A stretch of DNA of 64,000 bases from Saprospiraceae bacterium (GTDB lineage Bacteria; Bacteroidota; Bacteroidia; Chitinophagales; Saprospiraceae): NCBI GenBank assembly GCA_029251525.1, contig JAQXDE010000019.1, positions 1 through 64,000 on the forward strand. The letters run 5' to 3'. Every line of letters starts with the position of its first letter. Position 1 is the stretch's first letter. A program made the translations under genes and the position numbers. Under the pieces are notes generated by a model, which was not told the origin of the DNA, did not search any database, and worked only from the letters and a program-made list of their open reading frames with translations. Below are positions 53,413 through 62,934 of the stretch, piece after piece.

Positions 53413-56400
53413 CTAAAACCCAACATTTACTCCAACCATGTAAGACCTAGCCTGAGGATAAATTCCTCGATCTACCCCTGAAGTAATTTCTGAATCAAAC
53501 CCTTCGTACTTTGTAAATGTCAAAACATTATTTCCTGAAATGTATACTCTTACTTTTTTAATTCCCACTTTATCTAGCATACTTGCTGGTAAATTATACC
53601 CAAATTGCAAAGTCTTGATTCTAAAGAAACTTCCATTTTGAACGAAAAAATCTGAGCTTCTTGAAAAATTTCGATTTTCGTCCAATAATGTCATTCGAGG
53701 AAAACTATTTGAAGTTCCTTCACCTGTCCATCTCTCTAACGCATTTGCATTGAAGTTTGATTTATTTAAATCAAATCGACGAGTTGCATTATAAACCTCA
53801 TTTCCACTTACTCCTTGAGCAAATACTGTAAAATCAAAATTTTTATACCTAGCTGATATCGTTAAACCATAGGTCAAATCTGGGATTGCATCTCCGATTT
53901 TTGTACGATCATTTTCATCAATAACACCGTCATTATTAAAGTCTACAAACTTAATATCACCAGGTTTAGCCTCTGCTTGAAGCGGTAAACCTTGTTCATT
54001 AACATAATCATTAATATCTGATTGATTTTGGAAAAGACCATCAGTTTGATATCCAAAAATATAATTGAAAGATTCTCCAACAGAAGTTCTTGTAACTTCT
54101 AACCCTTGAGGACCAACTCTAGAACCTGGTATAAAATCTGCTTCAGATCCCAAAAAAACTACTTTATTATCGTTGTAAGTTACATTTCCAAAAACTTCAA
54201 CGTCCCAATCATTCTTACTTTTTTTCCAACCTAATTCGATATCAATACCCTTATTTTCTACATCTCCAATATTAGCTGTTGGAGGTGAGTTTCCTACAAA
54301 TAATGGAACTGGGTCAATCGCTAAAATACCTGTTGTCTTTTTCTTGTAAATATCTAAAGTCAAAGAAATATCTTTTAACAAAATTGCATCAAAACCAATA
54401 TTTGTTTGTGCAGTTGATTCCCATTTCAAGTCAGGATTTGATATTCCATTTGGACTAACTCCATTTACCAAATTATCACCTGAACCAAAAGTATATGTTC
54501 TTCCCTCTCCTATAGTAGAAATATATCTAAATTGACCAATTCTATCATTCCCATTTTGCCCCCAAGATGCTCTTATTTTCAAGAAATTAAGATTATCATT
54601 ATTTGCAAGAAAATCTTCATCTGTAACAATCCATCCTGCAGAGACAGAAGGAAAGTAACCAAATTTATTATTGCTTCCAAAATTAGAAGAACCATCTGCT
54701 CTCATCACAAATTGAAACAAATATTTTTGCTTGTAATTATAAATTGCTCTACCAAAATAAGAGGCAAATGTTCCATTATATTCAAATCCTCCAGCACGTT
54801 GCAATTCGATTTCATTAAAGTAAGCAAAAGAGGCATCCTCAATACTAGTAGCTGGAATATCTTGTATTGTTGCAGAGATTCCGTTTCCTGAATTTTTTTC
54901 ACCAGAGGCTCCCAATAACAATGAAATATCATGATCACCAATATTTTTTTGGTAAGTCAATGTGTTTTCCACGATCCATTTCAATCCTTGGTTTTTGCTT
55001 CTATTATATGAATTAACCTCATTTCTATTAGCTGCATTCAAATAGAAAACTGGAGAAAAACCTTCGCCACCCCAAAAAGCTAAATCAGCACCAACACTTG
55101 TCCTAAATTTTAGACCATCTAAAATTTCAAGCTCTCCATAAATATTTCCAACTAACTTATCACTATGACCCACTCCTTGTTGAACTTCCAATGCGGCTAA
55201 GGGGTTTAAGATTTCAGAAGTTACTAATTCAGATATTGCAAAAACTCCATTCTCATCACTCACAACTGGGAAATTAGTAAAGACACTTGAATTCAAAACA
55301 TCTTCGTCAGTTTCGTAGACAGGTGTTATTGGATCTATATTAATTGCTCTACTCAATGGTGAGCCAAACTCAGAATTGGTAGAAACGCCATTTGACTCTA
55401 CATTAGTATATGCTAAGGTATTCCCAAGAGTAAACCTTGATCCAACCTTATGTGTGCTATTCAACCGTAGAGTATATCTTTTGTATCTTGAATCTTCTTC
55501 AGAAACAATTCCACTTTGATCAAAGTAAGAAATTGAAGCAAAATAAGTAGACTTATCATTTCCAGCAGATAAACTTATTTCATGACTTTGAATTGGTGCA
55601 TTTTTGTTAAAAATTTCGTCTTGCCAGTCTGTTCCTTCACCTAAGGATTCTGGATCATCAAAAAGAATATTCCCTCCATCAGCTGCAGATGCCTCATTTA
55701 GCAATGTTGCATATTCTGTGGCATTTAGAACTCTTAACTTTCTCCACGGATTTTGAACGCCATAATATGAATTATAGTTAACACTCATTGTCCCTGCTTT
55801 ACCTTTTTTAGTGGTTACCAGAATAACCCCACTTGCAGACCGTGCCCCGTAAATTCCAGCGGAAGCATCTTTCAATACTTCGATTGACTCGATATCATTT
55901 TGAGCTAGGTAATCAATTCCTCCTCCAATTGGGACTCCATCAACAACATATAACGGTTCACTATTCCCAGGAGTATTTGTTCCTCTGATTCTAACTGTGG
56001 CTCCTGCACCTGGTTGTCCTGAGTCAGAAGTAACTCTAACACCTGAGGTTCTTCCTTGGAGTGCTCCCTCTAATCTAACAACTCCCATATTTTCTAATTC
56101 AGCGGCGTCAACTTTTGCAATTGAACCAGTAACCACTTTTTTCTTTTGAGTTCCATAACCAACAACTACCACCTCGTCTAAAAATAGACCAGTTTCCATG
56201 ACAACATCAATATTTGTTCTTGCATCTACAGGGATTTCTACTGTTTTAAAGCCTGTGTATGAAAAAACCAAAACTGAAGATGCTGCATCTGGAACAGTAA
56301 TAGAATATGTCCCGTCCATTTCGGTTGTTGTTCCAATAGATTGATCGCTTTTAAGGAGGATTGTAGCTCCAATCACTCCTTCAGTTTCTTCTGATGAGGT

Positions 56401-56490
56401 CACCTTTCCAGAAACAGTGATAGTTTGGGCTGAGAGGAATGTACTTCCCAATAGAATAAGGGTAGCAAATAGTAGTTGTGCTTTTTTCAT
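53413..56490 (-). CDS. susC: SusC/RagA-family TonB-dependent outer-membrane transporter
   Basis: I use ATG 56490 (1025 residues), which opens the signal peptide MKKAQLLFATLILLGSTF; the longer frame adds 22 residues without signal character. A carboxypeptidase-regulatory-like domain spans about 23-105 (VTSSEETEGVIGATILLK), then the plug (GYGTQKKKVVTGSI, LQGRTSGVRVTSDSGQPG, RGTNTPGNSEPLYVVDGVP, IESIEVLKDASAGIYGARSA) to about 225, and a long beta-barrel to the C-terminal Phe. It imports glucan oligosaccharides. The plug's YGARSASGVILVTTKKG is the standard SusC signature. First gene of the locus. Confidence 0.95.
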   Translation of the reverse strand: MKKAQLLFATLILLGSTFLSAQTITVSGKVTSSEETEGVIGATILLKSDQSIGTTTEMDGTYSITVPDAASSVLVFSYTGFKTVEIPVDARTNIDVVMETGLFLDEVVVVGYGTQKKKVVTGSIAKVDAAELENMGVVRLEGALQGRTSGVRVTSDSGQPGAGATVRIRGTNTPGNSEPLYVVDGVPIGGGIDYLAQNDIESIEVLKDASAGIYGARSASGVILVTTKKGKAGTMSVNYNSYYGVQNPWRKLRVLNATEYATLLNEASAADGGNILFDDPESLGEGTDWQDEIFNKNAPIQSHEISLSAGNDKSTYFASISYFDQSGIVSEEDSRYKRYTLRLNSTHKVGSRFTLGNTLAYTNVESNGVSTNSEFGSPLSRAINIDPITPVYETDEDVLNSSVFTNFPVVSDENGVFAISELVTSEILNPLAALEVQQGVGHSDKLVGNIYGELEILDGLKFRTSVGADLAFWGGEGFSPVFYLNAANRNEVNSYNRSKNQGLKWIVENTLTYQKNIGDHDISLLLGASGEKNSGNGISATIQDIPATSIEDASFAYFNEIELQRAGGFEYNGTFASYFGRAIYNYKQKYLFQFVMRADGSSNFGSNNKFGYFPSVSAGWIVTDEDFLANNDNLNFLKIRASWGQNGNDRIGQFRYISTIGEGRTYTFGSGDNLVNGVSPNGISNPDLKWESTAQTNIGFDAILLKDISLTLDIYKKKTTGILAIDPVPLFVGNSPPTANIGDVENKGIDIELGWKKSKNDWDVEVFGNVTYNDNKVVFLGSEADFIPGSRVGPQGLEVTRTSVGESFNYIFGYQTDGLFQNQSDINDYVNEQGLPLQAEAKPGDIKFVDFNNDGVIDENDRTKIGDAIPDLTYGLTISARYKNFDFTVFAQGVSGNEVYNATRRFDLNKSNFNANALERWTGEGTSNSFPRMTLLDENRNFSRSSDFFVQNGSFFRIKTLQFGYNLPASMLDKVGIKKVRVYISGNNVLTFTKYEGFDSEITSGVDRGIYPQARSYMVGVNVGF

Positions 56491-56580
56491 TTCAATAAAT
56501 TTTGTTCTGCAATAGTTTAATTCTCTAGCAAATCTAAAGTTTGAATCTCCTTTCAAAGAAATTTAATCCTGCACTAATAC

Positions 56581-56630
56581 ACTCAACAGCAAAAAAAAGC
56601 ATTATTTATTGAACAAATGCTACTCAACTG
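56581..56630. promoter_or_regulatory. Paired ACTCAAC sites in divergent susC/regulator promoter
   Basis: ACTCAACAGC at 56581-56590 and TACTCAACTGCTG at 56621-56633 are direct copies 41 bases apart, in the region between susC and the sensor/regulator gene. A third copy lies at 59673 beyond the regulator. They are candidate binding sites of that regulator. Confidence 0.4.
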
Positions 56631-56704
56631 CTGTTTTTAACACACATTTTACTACTCACTTTGAAATCAATACCTATATTTACAACTCACAAACTAATTT
56701 CAGC

Positions 56705-59578
56705 TTGAATAGACTAGAATTTCTAATCACTATTATATTTTTAGGGTTCTTGCAGAACGGATTATCGCAAGATTATAACCTCGGAGTGCCTGTAATTACA
56801 GCATTCCCAAAAGAAGTTTCTCAATCTGGTTCTCAAAACGGTGATATGGTGCAAGATAAATTGGGTATCATGTATTTTGCTAATAATAATGGAATGTTAG
56901 CTTATGATGGTACTGCATGGACTATTTATCCACTACCCAATTACACAATCGTAAGATCACTGGCCATTGATGAAGCTGGAATTATCTATGCTGGTGGCCA
57001 AAATGAATTTGGACGATATATTCCAAACAAATTGGGAATATGGGAATTTGAATCTTTGAAGCATCTTGTTCCTCCCGAGTATAAAAATTTTGAAGATGTC
57101 TGGAACATCGAGATAACCAATGATGGTGTGTTTTTTATGGCATCTGAAAAATTATTTCAATTAAAAGAAAACAAAATATCCGTCTTCCCAAAAGGCATTA
57201 TTAATTTCTTAGGCCAAATTAATGATGTGATTTATGTTCAGGACTATGAATCTGGATTATATTATTTTTCCGAAAACCAACTAATTGAGGTAAAAGGCTC
57301 CGGGATATTTTTAGGGAAAGCAATTTCTGCCCTAATAAAAATTAATGATCAACAACTCATAGCTACATCCAAAGATGGGTTTTATAAAATGTCAAATACT
57401 GGTTTTATAAAATGGAAAACTGATGCAGATGATTTTATTAAGAATAATCAAATCAGGCATGCTAAGAAAATAATAGGAAATAGAATTGTAGTAGCAACAG
57501 GTTTTGCAGGCTTGCTTATCTTTAATGATAAGGGTCAAAATCTTCTCCATCTTCATAAAGGCAATGGATTACTTAACAACAGCATACTTGCGCTTTATTC
57601 AGATCGAAGTCGTAACCTTTGGGTGGGATTATTAAATGGATTAAATTATATTCATACTAATTCTCCATTTACAAGAATATTTCCAGATGAAGAATTAGAT
57701 GCGGTCGGATTTGTCACAAAAATCCATAACGATAAAATTTATTTTGGAACCAATAAAGGACTCTATGTCGGGGACTGGAAAAACCAGTATTCCCCTCTAA
57801 AATCTATTAATTTTCAACTAGTACAGAATACAAAAGGGCAAATATGGGGGCTAGATATTGTAGACGATGATTTAATTGTATCCCATGCTAATGGAGCAAT
57901 GAAAGTAAAAAATGGAATCGCTCAATCATTCTTTAACAAAACTGGAATTTGGAATTTCAAAAGATTGAACAACTACCCTGAACTTAGGGTCTCTGGTGGT
58001 TATTTCAATATTTCATTGTTCCGAAAAGAAAACGAAAGTTATCAATTACTCCCTGACTTTACTCAACTTAATGAATCTTCAAGGTTTGTGGAAGAGGATC
58101 AAAAAGGAAACATTTGGATGTCTCATCCTTACAGAGGTGTCTTTAAGATAAGCCCTAACAGCACATTTACAAATTCTAAAGTTGAGCTATTAGGAAAAGA
58201 ACAAGGCCTTCCCTCTTCCTTACTTAATCATTTATTCAAAATAAACAATGAAATAATTTTTTGTGGAGAACAAGGAGCATTTACCTATAATTATGAGGCA
58301 AAAAGATTTGATGAATATCCCATTTTCAACGATATATTTGGAAAAAAGAATAAAATCAGAAGGCTATTTGAAACTCCCAATAAAAACATTTGGTTTGTAA
58401 CTCAGGATGAATTTGGAATATTAAAAATTGATGATAAAGGACTAGAAAAAAAGATCAATAAAATTGTATTCCCATTTTTTAGAAAGGAACTAAATCAAGG
58501 ATTTGAATCAATCTTCCCCTACGACAAGAACAATGTCTTCATTTCAAATGACAAAGGATTTATTCATTATCATCCAAATGACTATTTAAGTATCGACAGC
58601 ACTTTTCATGTTGTAATTAACAACATAACGATTACTTCTCTTAGTGATTCAGTCATCTTTAAAGGACTATTTTTTAATGAAGATTTGATTTCTAACATTC
58701 AGAAGGAAAGCCAAATTAAGACTTTCGGATATGAGTTAAATGATTTTTATTTTGGTTTTTCCGCTACTGACTTTGTAAGCGGTAATGAAACCGAGTTTCG
58801 ATACTTTTTAGAAGGCTATGACAAGAATTGGTCGGAATGGAACAATAACAATTCCAAAGAATATACAAATCTACGTCCTGGTAATTATGTTTTCCATTTA
58901 CAAGCGAAAAATAATTTCCAAATAAAAAGTAAGCCTTTACAATATGCATTTAAGATATCACCTCCATGGTACGCCTCCGTCTTAGCTTTTATAACTTACT
59001 CTTTGATCTCACTTATCGGCTTGTTTTCAATCATTAGAATCTATCGAAAAAAATATTTTGGACTAAAAGTAGAAAATGAACAGGTGATAAAAGAGTCTGA
59101 AATTAAAATTGGTAAACTAAAAGCTGAAAAAACAGAATTAGAGTTAGCTTCAAAAAAACGTGAACTGGTTTCTACTACTCTTAATTTGGTTAAAAAAAAT
59201 GAAACCATCACCCAAATAAGAGATCGATTAATTGAGCTAAAAAAAGAAACCAAAGATTCTAGTATTAGTCAAAAAATCCAGAAGCTTGTTCAAAAATTAC
59301 ATCACGAAGAGATTCAGGATGAAGGCTGGGAGCAAGTTATGTTTCATTTCAACCAATTGCATCGAGAATTTTTCCAACGTCTAAAATCCAACTATTCTAC
59401 CTTAACTCCGAAGGATTTAAAAATGTGTGCCTACCTAAGAATGAATCTCTCTACCAAAGAAATGACTTCATTGTTAAATGTCACCACTCGAGGAGTGGAG
59501 GCGAGTAGGTACCGGCTAAGAAAGAAATTTGGATTAACCAAAGAAGAGAACCTGACTGGATTCTTGATGCAATTTTAA
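56705..59578 (+). CDS. Propeller/Y_Y_Y sensor with C-terminal LuxR-like HTH
   Basis: I choose TTG 56705 (957 residues) because it opens a signal/anchor sequence (MNRLEFLITIIFLGF) cut after LSQ; the frame extends to TTG 56609, but that would overlap the promoter sites. Two-component-regulator propeller repeats fill the periplasmic part (SRNLWVGLLNGLNYIHTN, KGNIWMSHPYRGVFKI). A Y_Y_Y domain lies at about 680-755 (FRYFLEGYDKNWSEW, LRPGNYVFHLQAKN), a membrane helix at 757-780 and a coiled coil at 785-850. The end (about 899-945, LTPKDLKMCAYLRMNLSTKE) is a LuxR-like helix-turn-helix. There is no kinase domain. It probably senses oligosaccharide and activates the divergent locus. Confidence 0.87.
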   Translation: MNRLEFLITIIFLGFLQNGLSQDYNLGVPVITAFPKEVSQSGSQNGDMVQDKLGIMYFANNNGMLAYDGTAWTIYPLPNYTIVRSLAIDEAGIIYAGGQNEFGRYIPNKLGIWEFESLKHLVPPEYKNFEDVWNIEITNDGVFFMASEKLFQLKENKISVFPKGIINFLGQINDVIYVQDYESGLYYFSENQLIEVKGSGIFLGKAISALIKINDQQLIATSKDGFYKMSNTGFIKWKTDADDFIKNNQIRHAKKIIGNRIVVATGFAGLLIFNDKGQNLLHLHKGNGLLNNSILALYSDRSRNLWVGLLNGLNYIHTNSPFTRIFPDEELDAVGFVTKIHNDKIYFGTNKGLYVGDWKNQYSPLKSINFQLVQNTKGQIWGLDIVDDDLIVSHANGAMKVKNGIAQSFFNKTGIWNFKRLNNYPELRVSGGYFNISLFRKENESYQLLPDFTQLNESSRFVEEDQKGNIWMSHPYRGVFKISPNSTFTNSKVELLGKEQGLPSSLLNHLFKINNEIIFCGEQGAFTYNYEAKRFDEYPIFNDIFGKKNKIRRLFETPNKNIWFVTQDEFGILKIDDKGLEKKINKIVFPFFRKELNQGFESIFPYDKNNVFISNDKGFIHYHPNDYLSIDSTFHVVINNITITSLSDSVIFKGLFFNEDLISNIQKESQIKTFGYELNDFYFGFSATDFVSGNETEFRYFLEGYDKNWSEWNNNNSKEYTNLRPGNYVFHLQAKNNFQIKSKPLQYAFKISPPWYASVLAFITYSLISLIGLFSIIRIYRKKYFGLKVENEQVIKESEIKIGKLKAEKTELELASKKRELVSTTLNLVKKNETITQIRDRLIELKKETKDSSISQKIQKLVQKLHHEEIQDEGWEQVMFHFNQLHREFFQRLKSNYSTLTPKDLKMCAYLRMNLSTKEMTSLLNVTTRGVEASRYRLRKKFGLTKEENLTGFLMQF

Positions 59579-59943
59579 TAAAACCCCACATTCAGTTAAC
59601 CTTATCATAAACCCTAAACAGTTATTATTTCCCCTAGGTTTGGTAACTTTTCTTTGCTGTTTTACCAAATAATACTCAACAGTAAAGAGATTGAGTAATT
59701 AATTTTTTCTCAAAAATCATAGTGAGTAGTATTATGGTAGCCCTATTTTCATTTAACCCTGCTTATGTTAGTAATTTTCCGGCGGAAACAAATTTAAAAA
59801 TATCAAAATGATATTAGTCCTAACCCTGTGTGGGTTTTCAAATTTTTCCAATTAATATTTTAAATCTTTTTTCCGATTTTTTAAAATAAGCATTCATAAT
59901 TTAAAGAATATGGAACATTTCAAAATTCATTAAAAACTATATT
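59579..59943. other. Intergenic region with regulator-type sites and a small hairpin
   Basis: A 365-base gap with no gene. It holds the TACTCAA inverted pair at 59673-59697 and a short hairpin AACCC/GGGTT (59822-59836) followed by TTTT, which lies about 107 bases upstream of the next start and could attenuate transcription. Otherwise AT-rich. Confidence 0.5.
59673..59697. promoter_or_regulatory. TACTCAA inverted repeat upstream of the repeat-protein gene
   Basis: TACTCAA (59673-59679) and TTGAGTA (59691-59697) are perfect inverted arms. TACTCAACAG repeats the sequence seen twice upstream of the regulator gene, which suggests that the repeat-protein gene belongs to the same regulon. Confidence 0.45.
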
Positions 59944-62613
59944 ATGATCAGAAAATTATTACCCATTTTTATTTTCCTTATTTCTATCTCATCTGTAATA
60001 GCTCAAGTCCAAGTCAATATTACGTTTGAAGTTAATACCAACCAGATGGCAAGCGTCTCAATGGATGGAATATTTATTTCTGGAGGAACTGGATTTGGCA
60101 CTCCTGGCAGTAATCCTTTAACAGATCCCGATGGCGATGGCATTTGGACAATTACAGTGCAAAGATTTCAAGGGTTTTCAAGCTATTACACTTTCTTAAA
60201 TGGAAACTGCCCTGACTATAGTTGTAAAGAAAACTTAGCTGGACTTCCTTGTGGAGACCCAAGTAACTTCAATGATCGATTCCTACCAGCAGTAATGTCA
60301 GATACAACTATTCTAGTTTGCTTTGAAAACTGCGCGGATGATGGATCATGCGATCAAATTATTGCACCGACACTTCCAATGGATTTCGAAGATAGTATAA
60401 TTACTTATGCACCTGCAGGTTTTGGAAATGCTACTTCTGAAATTGTAGCTAATCCAAATATAGATGCTGACAATGAAAGTGCAATGGTTTGGAATGTAAC
60501 TAAACCAATAGGATCAGAGGTATGGGCTGGCGCATCAATCGAATTAGCTAGTCCAATGGATTTTTCTACAACAAATACAATTAAAATTAAATTTTACTCA
60601 GTTACAGCTGGAACTCCTGTGCAAGTTAAAATTGAAGATGAAAGCGGTGCCTCAACGGCAGAAGTTTCTGTAAATTCATCGGTAAATGGTGGATGGGAAA
60701 CAATATCGTATGATATGTCAACCTCAACTATTGGAACTTTTGATCCAGCTATTGAATATACAAAATTTGTTGTTTTCCCCGATTTTGGTAATACTCCATT
60801 TTTAAATGCCATTCCATTTTACTTTGATGATGCTGAGTTAGACCTAGTTATTGCTGGCAAGCCAAATTTCCCTGTAAATTTTGAAAATACTAATTTAGAC
60901 TACGGATTTGGAGTATTTGGAGATGTTGATGTTGCAGAAGTTATTGATAATCCGGACCCTACAGGAAATAATACAAGCGCTAAGGTCTACCACATCCACA
61001 AAGCTGAAGGTGCTCAAACGTGGGCAGGGGCATTTTTCGATGTAGAGAACGCGGCTGATTTGTCTAATCCAACCTTTACCGTTAACGTATGGACGCCAGA
61101 GGCTGGGACGCCTGTTCTGTTTAAATTGGAAGATTCCTCTAATGGGGCAATTGCAACTGAATTATTGATGACAACATCCGGGGGTGGCGCATGGGAAACT
61201 TTGACTTTTGACCTTTCTACGGTAGGAACTTTTGATCCTACTCATAACTATGATCGAGTTGTTTTATTTCCAAACTTTGGAAATATGGGAATTGTAGGTG
61301 GTGCAAGTTATTATTTCGATGATGTGGCCCAAGCTACAGTTGTCCCAACTTTACCAACTCTTCCAATAACATTTGAATCATCATCAATCACATACACCGC
61401 AAATGGCTTTGGAAATCTCAATCCAAGTGTAATTGCCAATCCAGATGCTTCTGGAGAAAATACAAGTGCTACAGTTTTATCATTAGAAAAAACTACAGGT
61501 GCTGAAGTTTGGGCTGGTGCAAGCATGCCCTTAGAATCTGCAATTGACTGGTCGAATGGAACAACCTTATCCGTGAAAGTTTGGTCACCAAATGCTAATA
61601 CTCCATTTCTATTAAAAATAGAAAACTCTATTGATGGAACTATCTCTGCCGAAGTTTTAGCAACATCTGTTGGAGCAAGTGCTTGGGAAACTATAACATT
61701 TGACATGACAACTTCTGCTACAGGAGTTTTTGATCCTGCGGCTACTTATGATGTAGCTGTCATTTTCCCTAACTTTGGAAATACTGGAACAGGAACAACA
61801 TACTATGCAGATGACTTTGACCATTTTACTGCGCCTATCGTACTCCCTACCTTACCTGTAACATTCGAAGATGCAGCCGTAACTTATTCTCAATTTGGAT
61901 TTGGAAACGCCAATTCATCTGTGATTGCAAATCCTGATGCTTCAGGAACTAATACAAGTGCAACTGTTTGGTCTATAGAAAAAACAGCTGGTGCAGAAGT
62001 TTGGGCAGGTGCTGCTTTACCTCTACAAACTGCAATTGATTGGTCAATTCAACCTGGAAATTCACTTTCATTAAAGGTGTGGTCTCCTAGAGCTAATGTG
62101 CCTGTCCTTTTAAAGATTGAAGATGTAAATGATGCATCCAATATATTTGCAGAACTCACAGCTAACACAACAGTTGCAAATGCCTGGGAAACAATTATTT
62201 TTGATATAGGAACTGCTACAACTTTTGACGCTGCTGCTAATTATAATCAAGTTGTTGTTTTTGCTGACTTTGGAACTGCTGGAGCAGGTGAAACATTCTA
62301 TTTTGATGATATCATGAACGATATGCCAGTTTCAATTTCCGAAATAGACAAAGCGAAAATAGTTGTAAATGCATTCCCTAATCCTGCTGATCAAATTGTA
62401 AATGTTAAATATTCTATTCCAGTTGCTGGAAATATTACTTTTTCAATAGTTGACATACTAGGACGAAATGTACAAGAAGTAAATGAAGGAAATCTATACA
62501 AAGGAAATTACCAGACGGTAATAAATGTGAATGGATTAAATAGTGGAGTATACTACTTGATAACTCGATTAGATGGAGAAATAATCTCTTCTAAAAATAT
62601 TACGAAAAAATAA
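59944..62613 (+). CDS. Secreted multi-module glycan-binding-like protein with T9SS tail
   Basis: An 889-residue protein with a signal peptide (cut after SSVIAQ). Residues 22-140 are a beta domain (VNITFEVNTNQMASVSMDG, SNPLTDPDGDGIWTITVQ, YYTFLNGNCPDYSCKENLAG) of the kind that precedes GH16 modules in other glucan proteins. Four related modules of about 164 residues start near 144, 308, 472 and 636; each begins with LPxxFE, has a WAGA motif and ends with an FPxFGN and FDD segment. The C terminus (about 800-889, VNAFPNPADQIVNV) is a type A T9SS domain. No catalytic domain is seen. It is probably a surface polysaccharide-binding protein linked to the neighbouring glucan locus. Confidence 0.8.
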   Translation: MIRKLLPIFIFLISISSVIAQVQVNITFEVNTNQMASVSMDGIFISGGTGFGTPGSNPLTDPDGDGIWTITVQRFQGFSSYYTFLNGNCPDYSCKENLAGLPCGDPSNFNDRFLPAVMSDTTILVCFENCADDGSCDQIIAPTLPMDFEDSIITYAPAGFGNATSEIVANPNIDADNESAMVWNVTKPIGSEVWAGASIELASPMDFSTTNTIKIKFYSVTAGTPVQVKIEDESGASTAEVSVNSSVNGGWETISYDMSTSTIGTFDPAIEYTKFVVFPDFGNTPFLNAIPFYFDDAELDLVIAGKPNFPVNFENTNLDYGFGVFGDVDVAEVIDNPDPTGNNTSAKVYHIHKAEGAQTWAGAFFDVENAADLSNPTFTVNVWTPEAGTPVLFKLEDSSNGAIATELLMTTSGGGAWETLTFDLSTVGTFDPTHNYDRVVLFPNFGNMGIVGGASYYFDDVAQATVVPTLPTLPITFESSSITYTANGFGNLNPSVIANPDASGENTSATVLSLEKTTGAEVWAGASMPLESAIDWSNGTTLSVKVWSPNANTPFLLKIENSIDGTISAEVLATSVGASAWETITFDMTTSATGVFDPAATYDVAVIFPNFGNTGTGTTYYADDFDHFTAPIVLPTLPVTFEDAAVTYSQFGFGNANSSVIANPDASGTNTSATVWSIEKTAGAEVWAGAALPLQTAIDWSIQPGNSLSLKVWSPRANVPVLLKIEDVNDASNIFAELTANTTVANAWETIIFDIGTATTFDAAANYNQVVVFADFGTAGAGETFYFDDIMNDMPVSISEIDKAKIVVNAFPNPADQIVNVKYSIPVAGNITFSIVDILGRNVQEVNEGNLYKGNYQTVINVNGLNSGVYYLITRLDGEIISSKNITKK
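60376..62320 (+). repeat. Four tandem 164-codon modules inside the secreted protein
   Basis: Module starts near 60376, 60868, 61360 and 61852, a constant 492-base step. Modules 3 and 4 share SVIANPDASG and NTSATV almost exactly; modules 1 and 2 are more diverged. The pattern indicates internal duplication, the 3-4 pair being the most recent. Confidence 0.8.
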
Positions 62614-62641
62614 ACACAAAAACATTTATTTTAATAAAAGA

Positions 62642-62671
62642 GGTGCTCTGAATAATCAGAGTGCCTTTTTT
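62642..62671 (+). terminator. Rho-independent terminator after the repeat-protein gene
   Basis: GGTGCTCTGA (62642-62651) pairs with TCAGAGTGCC (62656-62665) with two G-T wobbles, followed by at least six T residues. It lies 28 bases after the stop codon. Confidence 0.85.
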
Positions 62672-62934
62672 ATTTGCATAGCGAAAGTAGCATAATATAA
62701 TTGCTTAGATACTTTAAAATGATGTTAGCAATTTTCAACGTACTTAGGATCTCAAAACATCATTTATTTTTACTTTGCTAGGGATTTATTCCATTAATAT
62801 TTATTCTTAAATTCTATTATTTTCGCAAAAAAAAATTGATCGAATTATTTCAAAGAAGTAGGACTTCAATTAAAAAGATATATTATAAAACTTGTACATT
62901 TACTTCTTTAAATCCTCTTCCACAAATAAAAAGT

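Noticed and set aside
61311-61706. 131-codon minus-strand frame inside the repeat protein
   Set aside because: It mirrors the third module; length comes from the low stop density of the repeated coding sequence.
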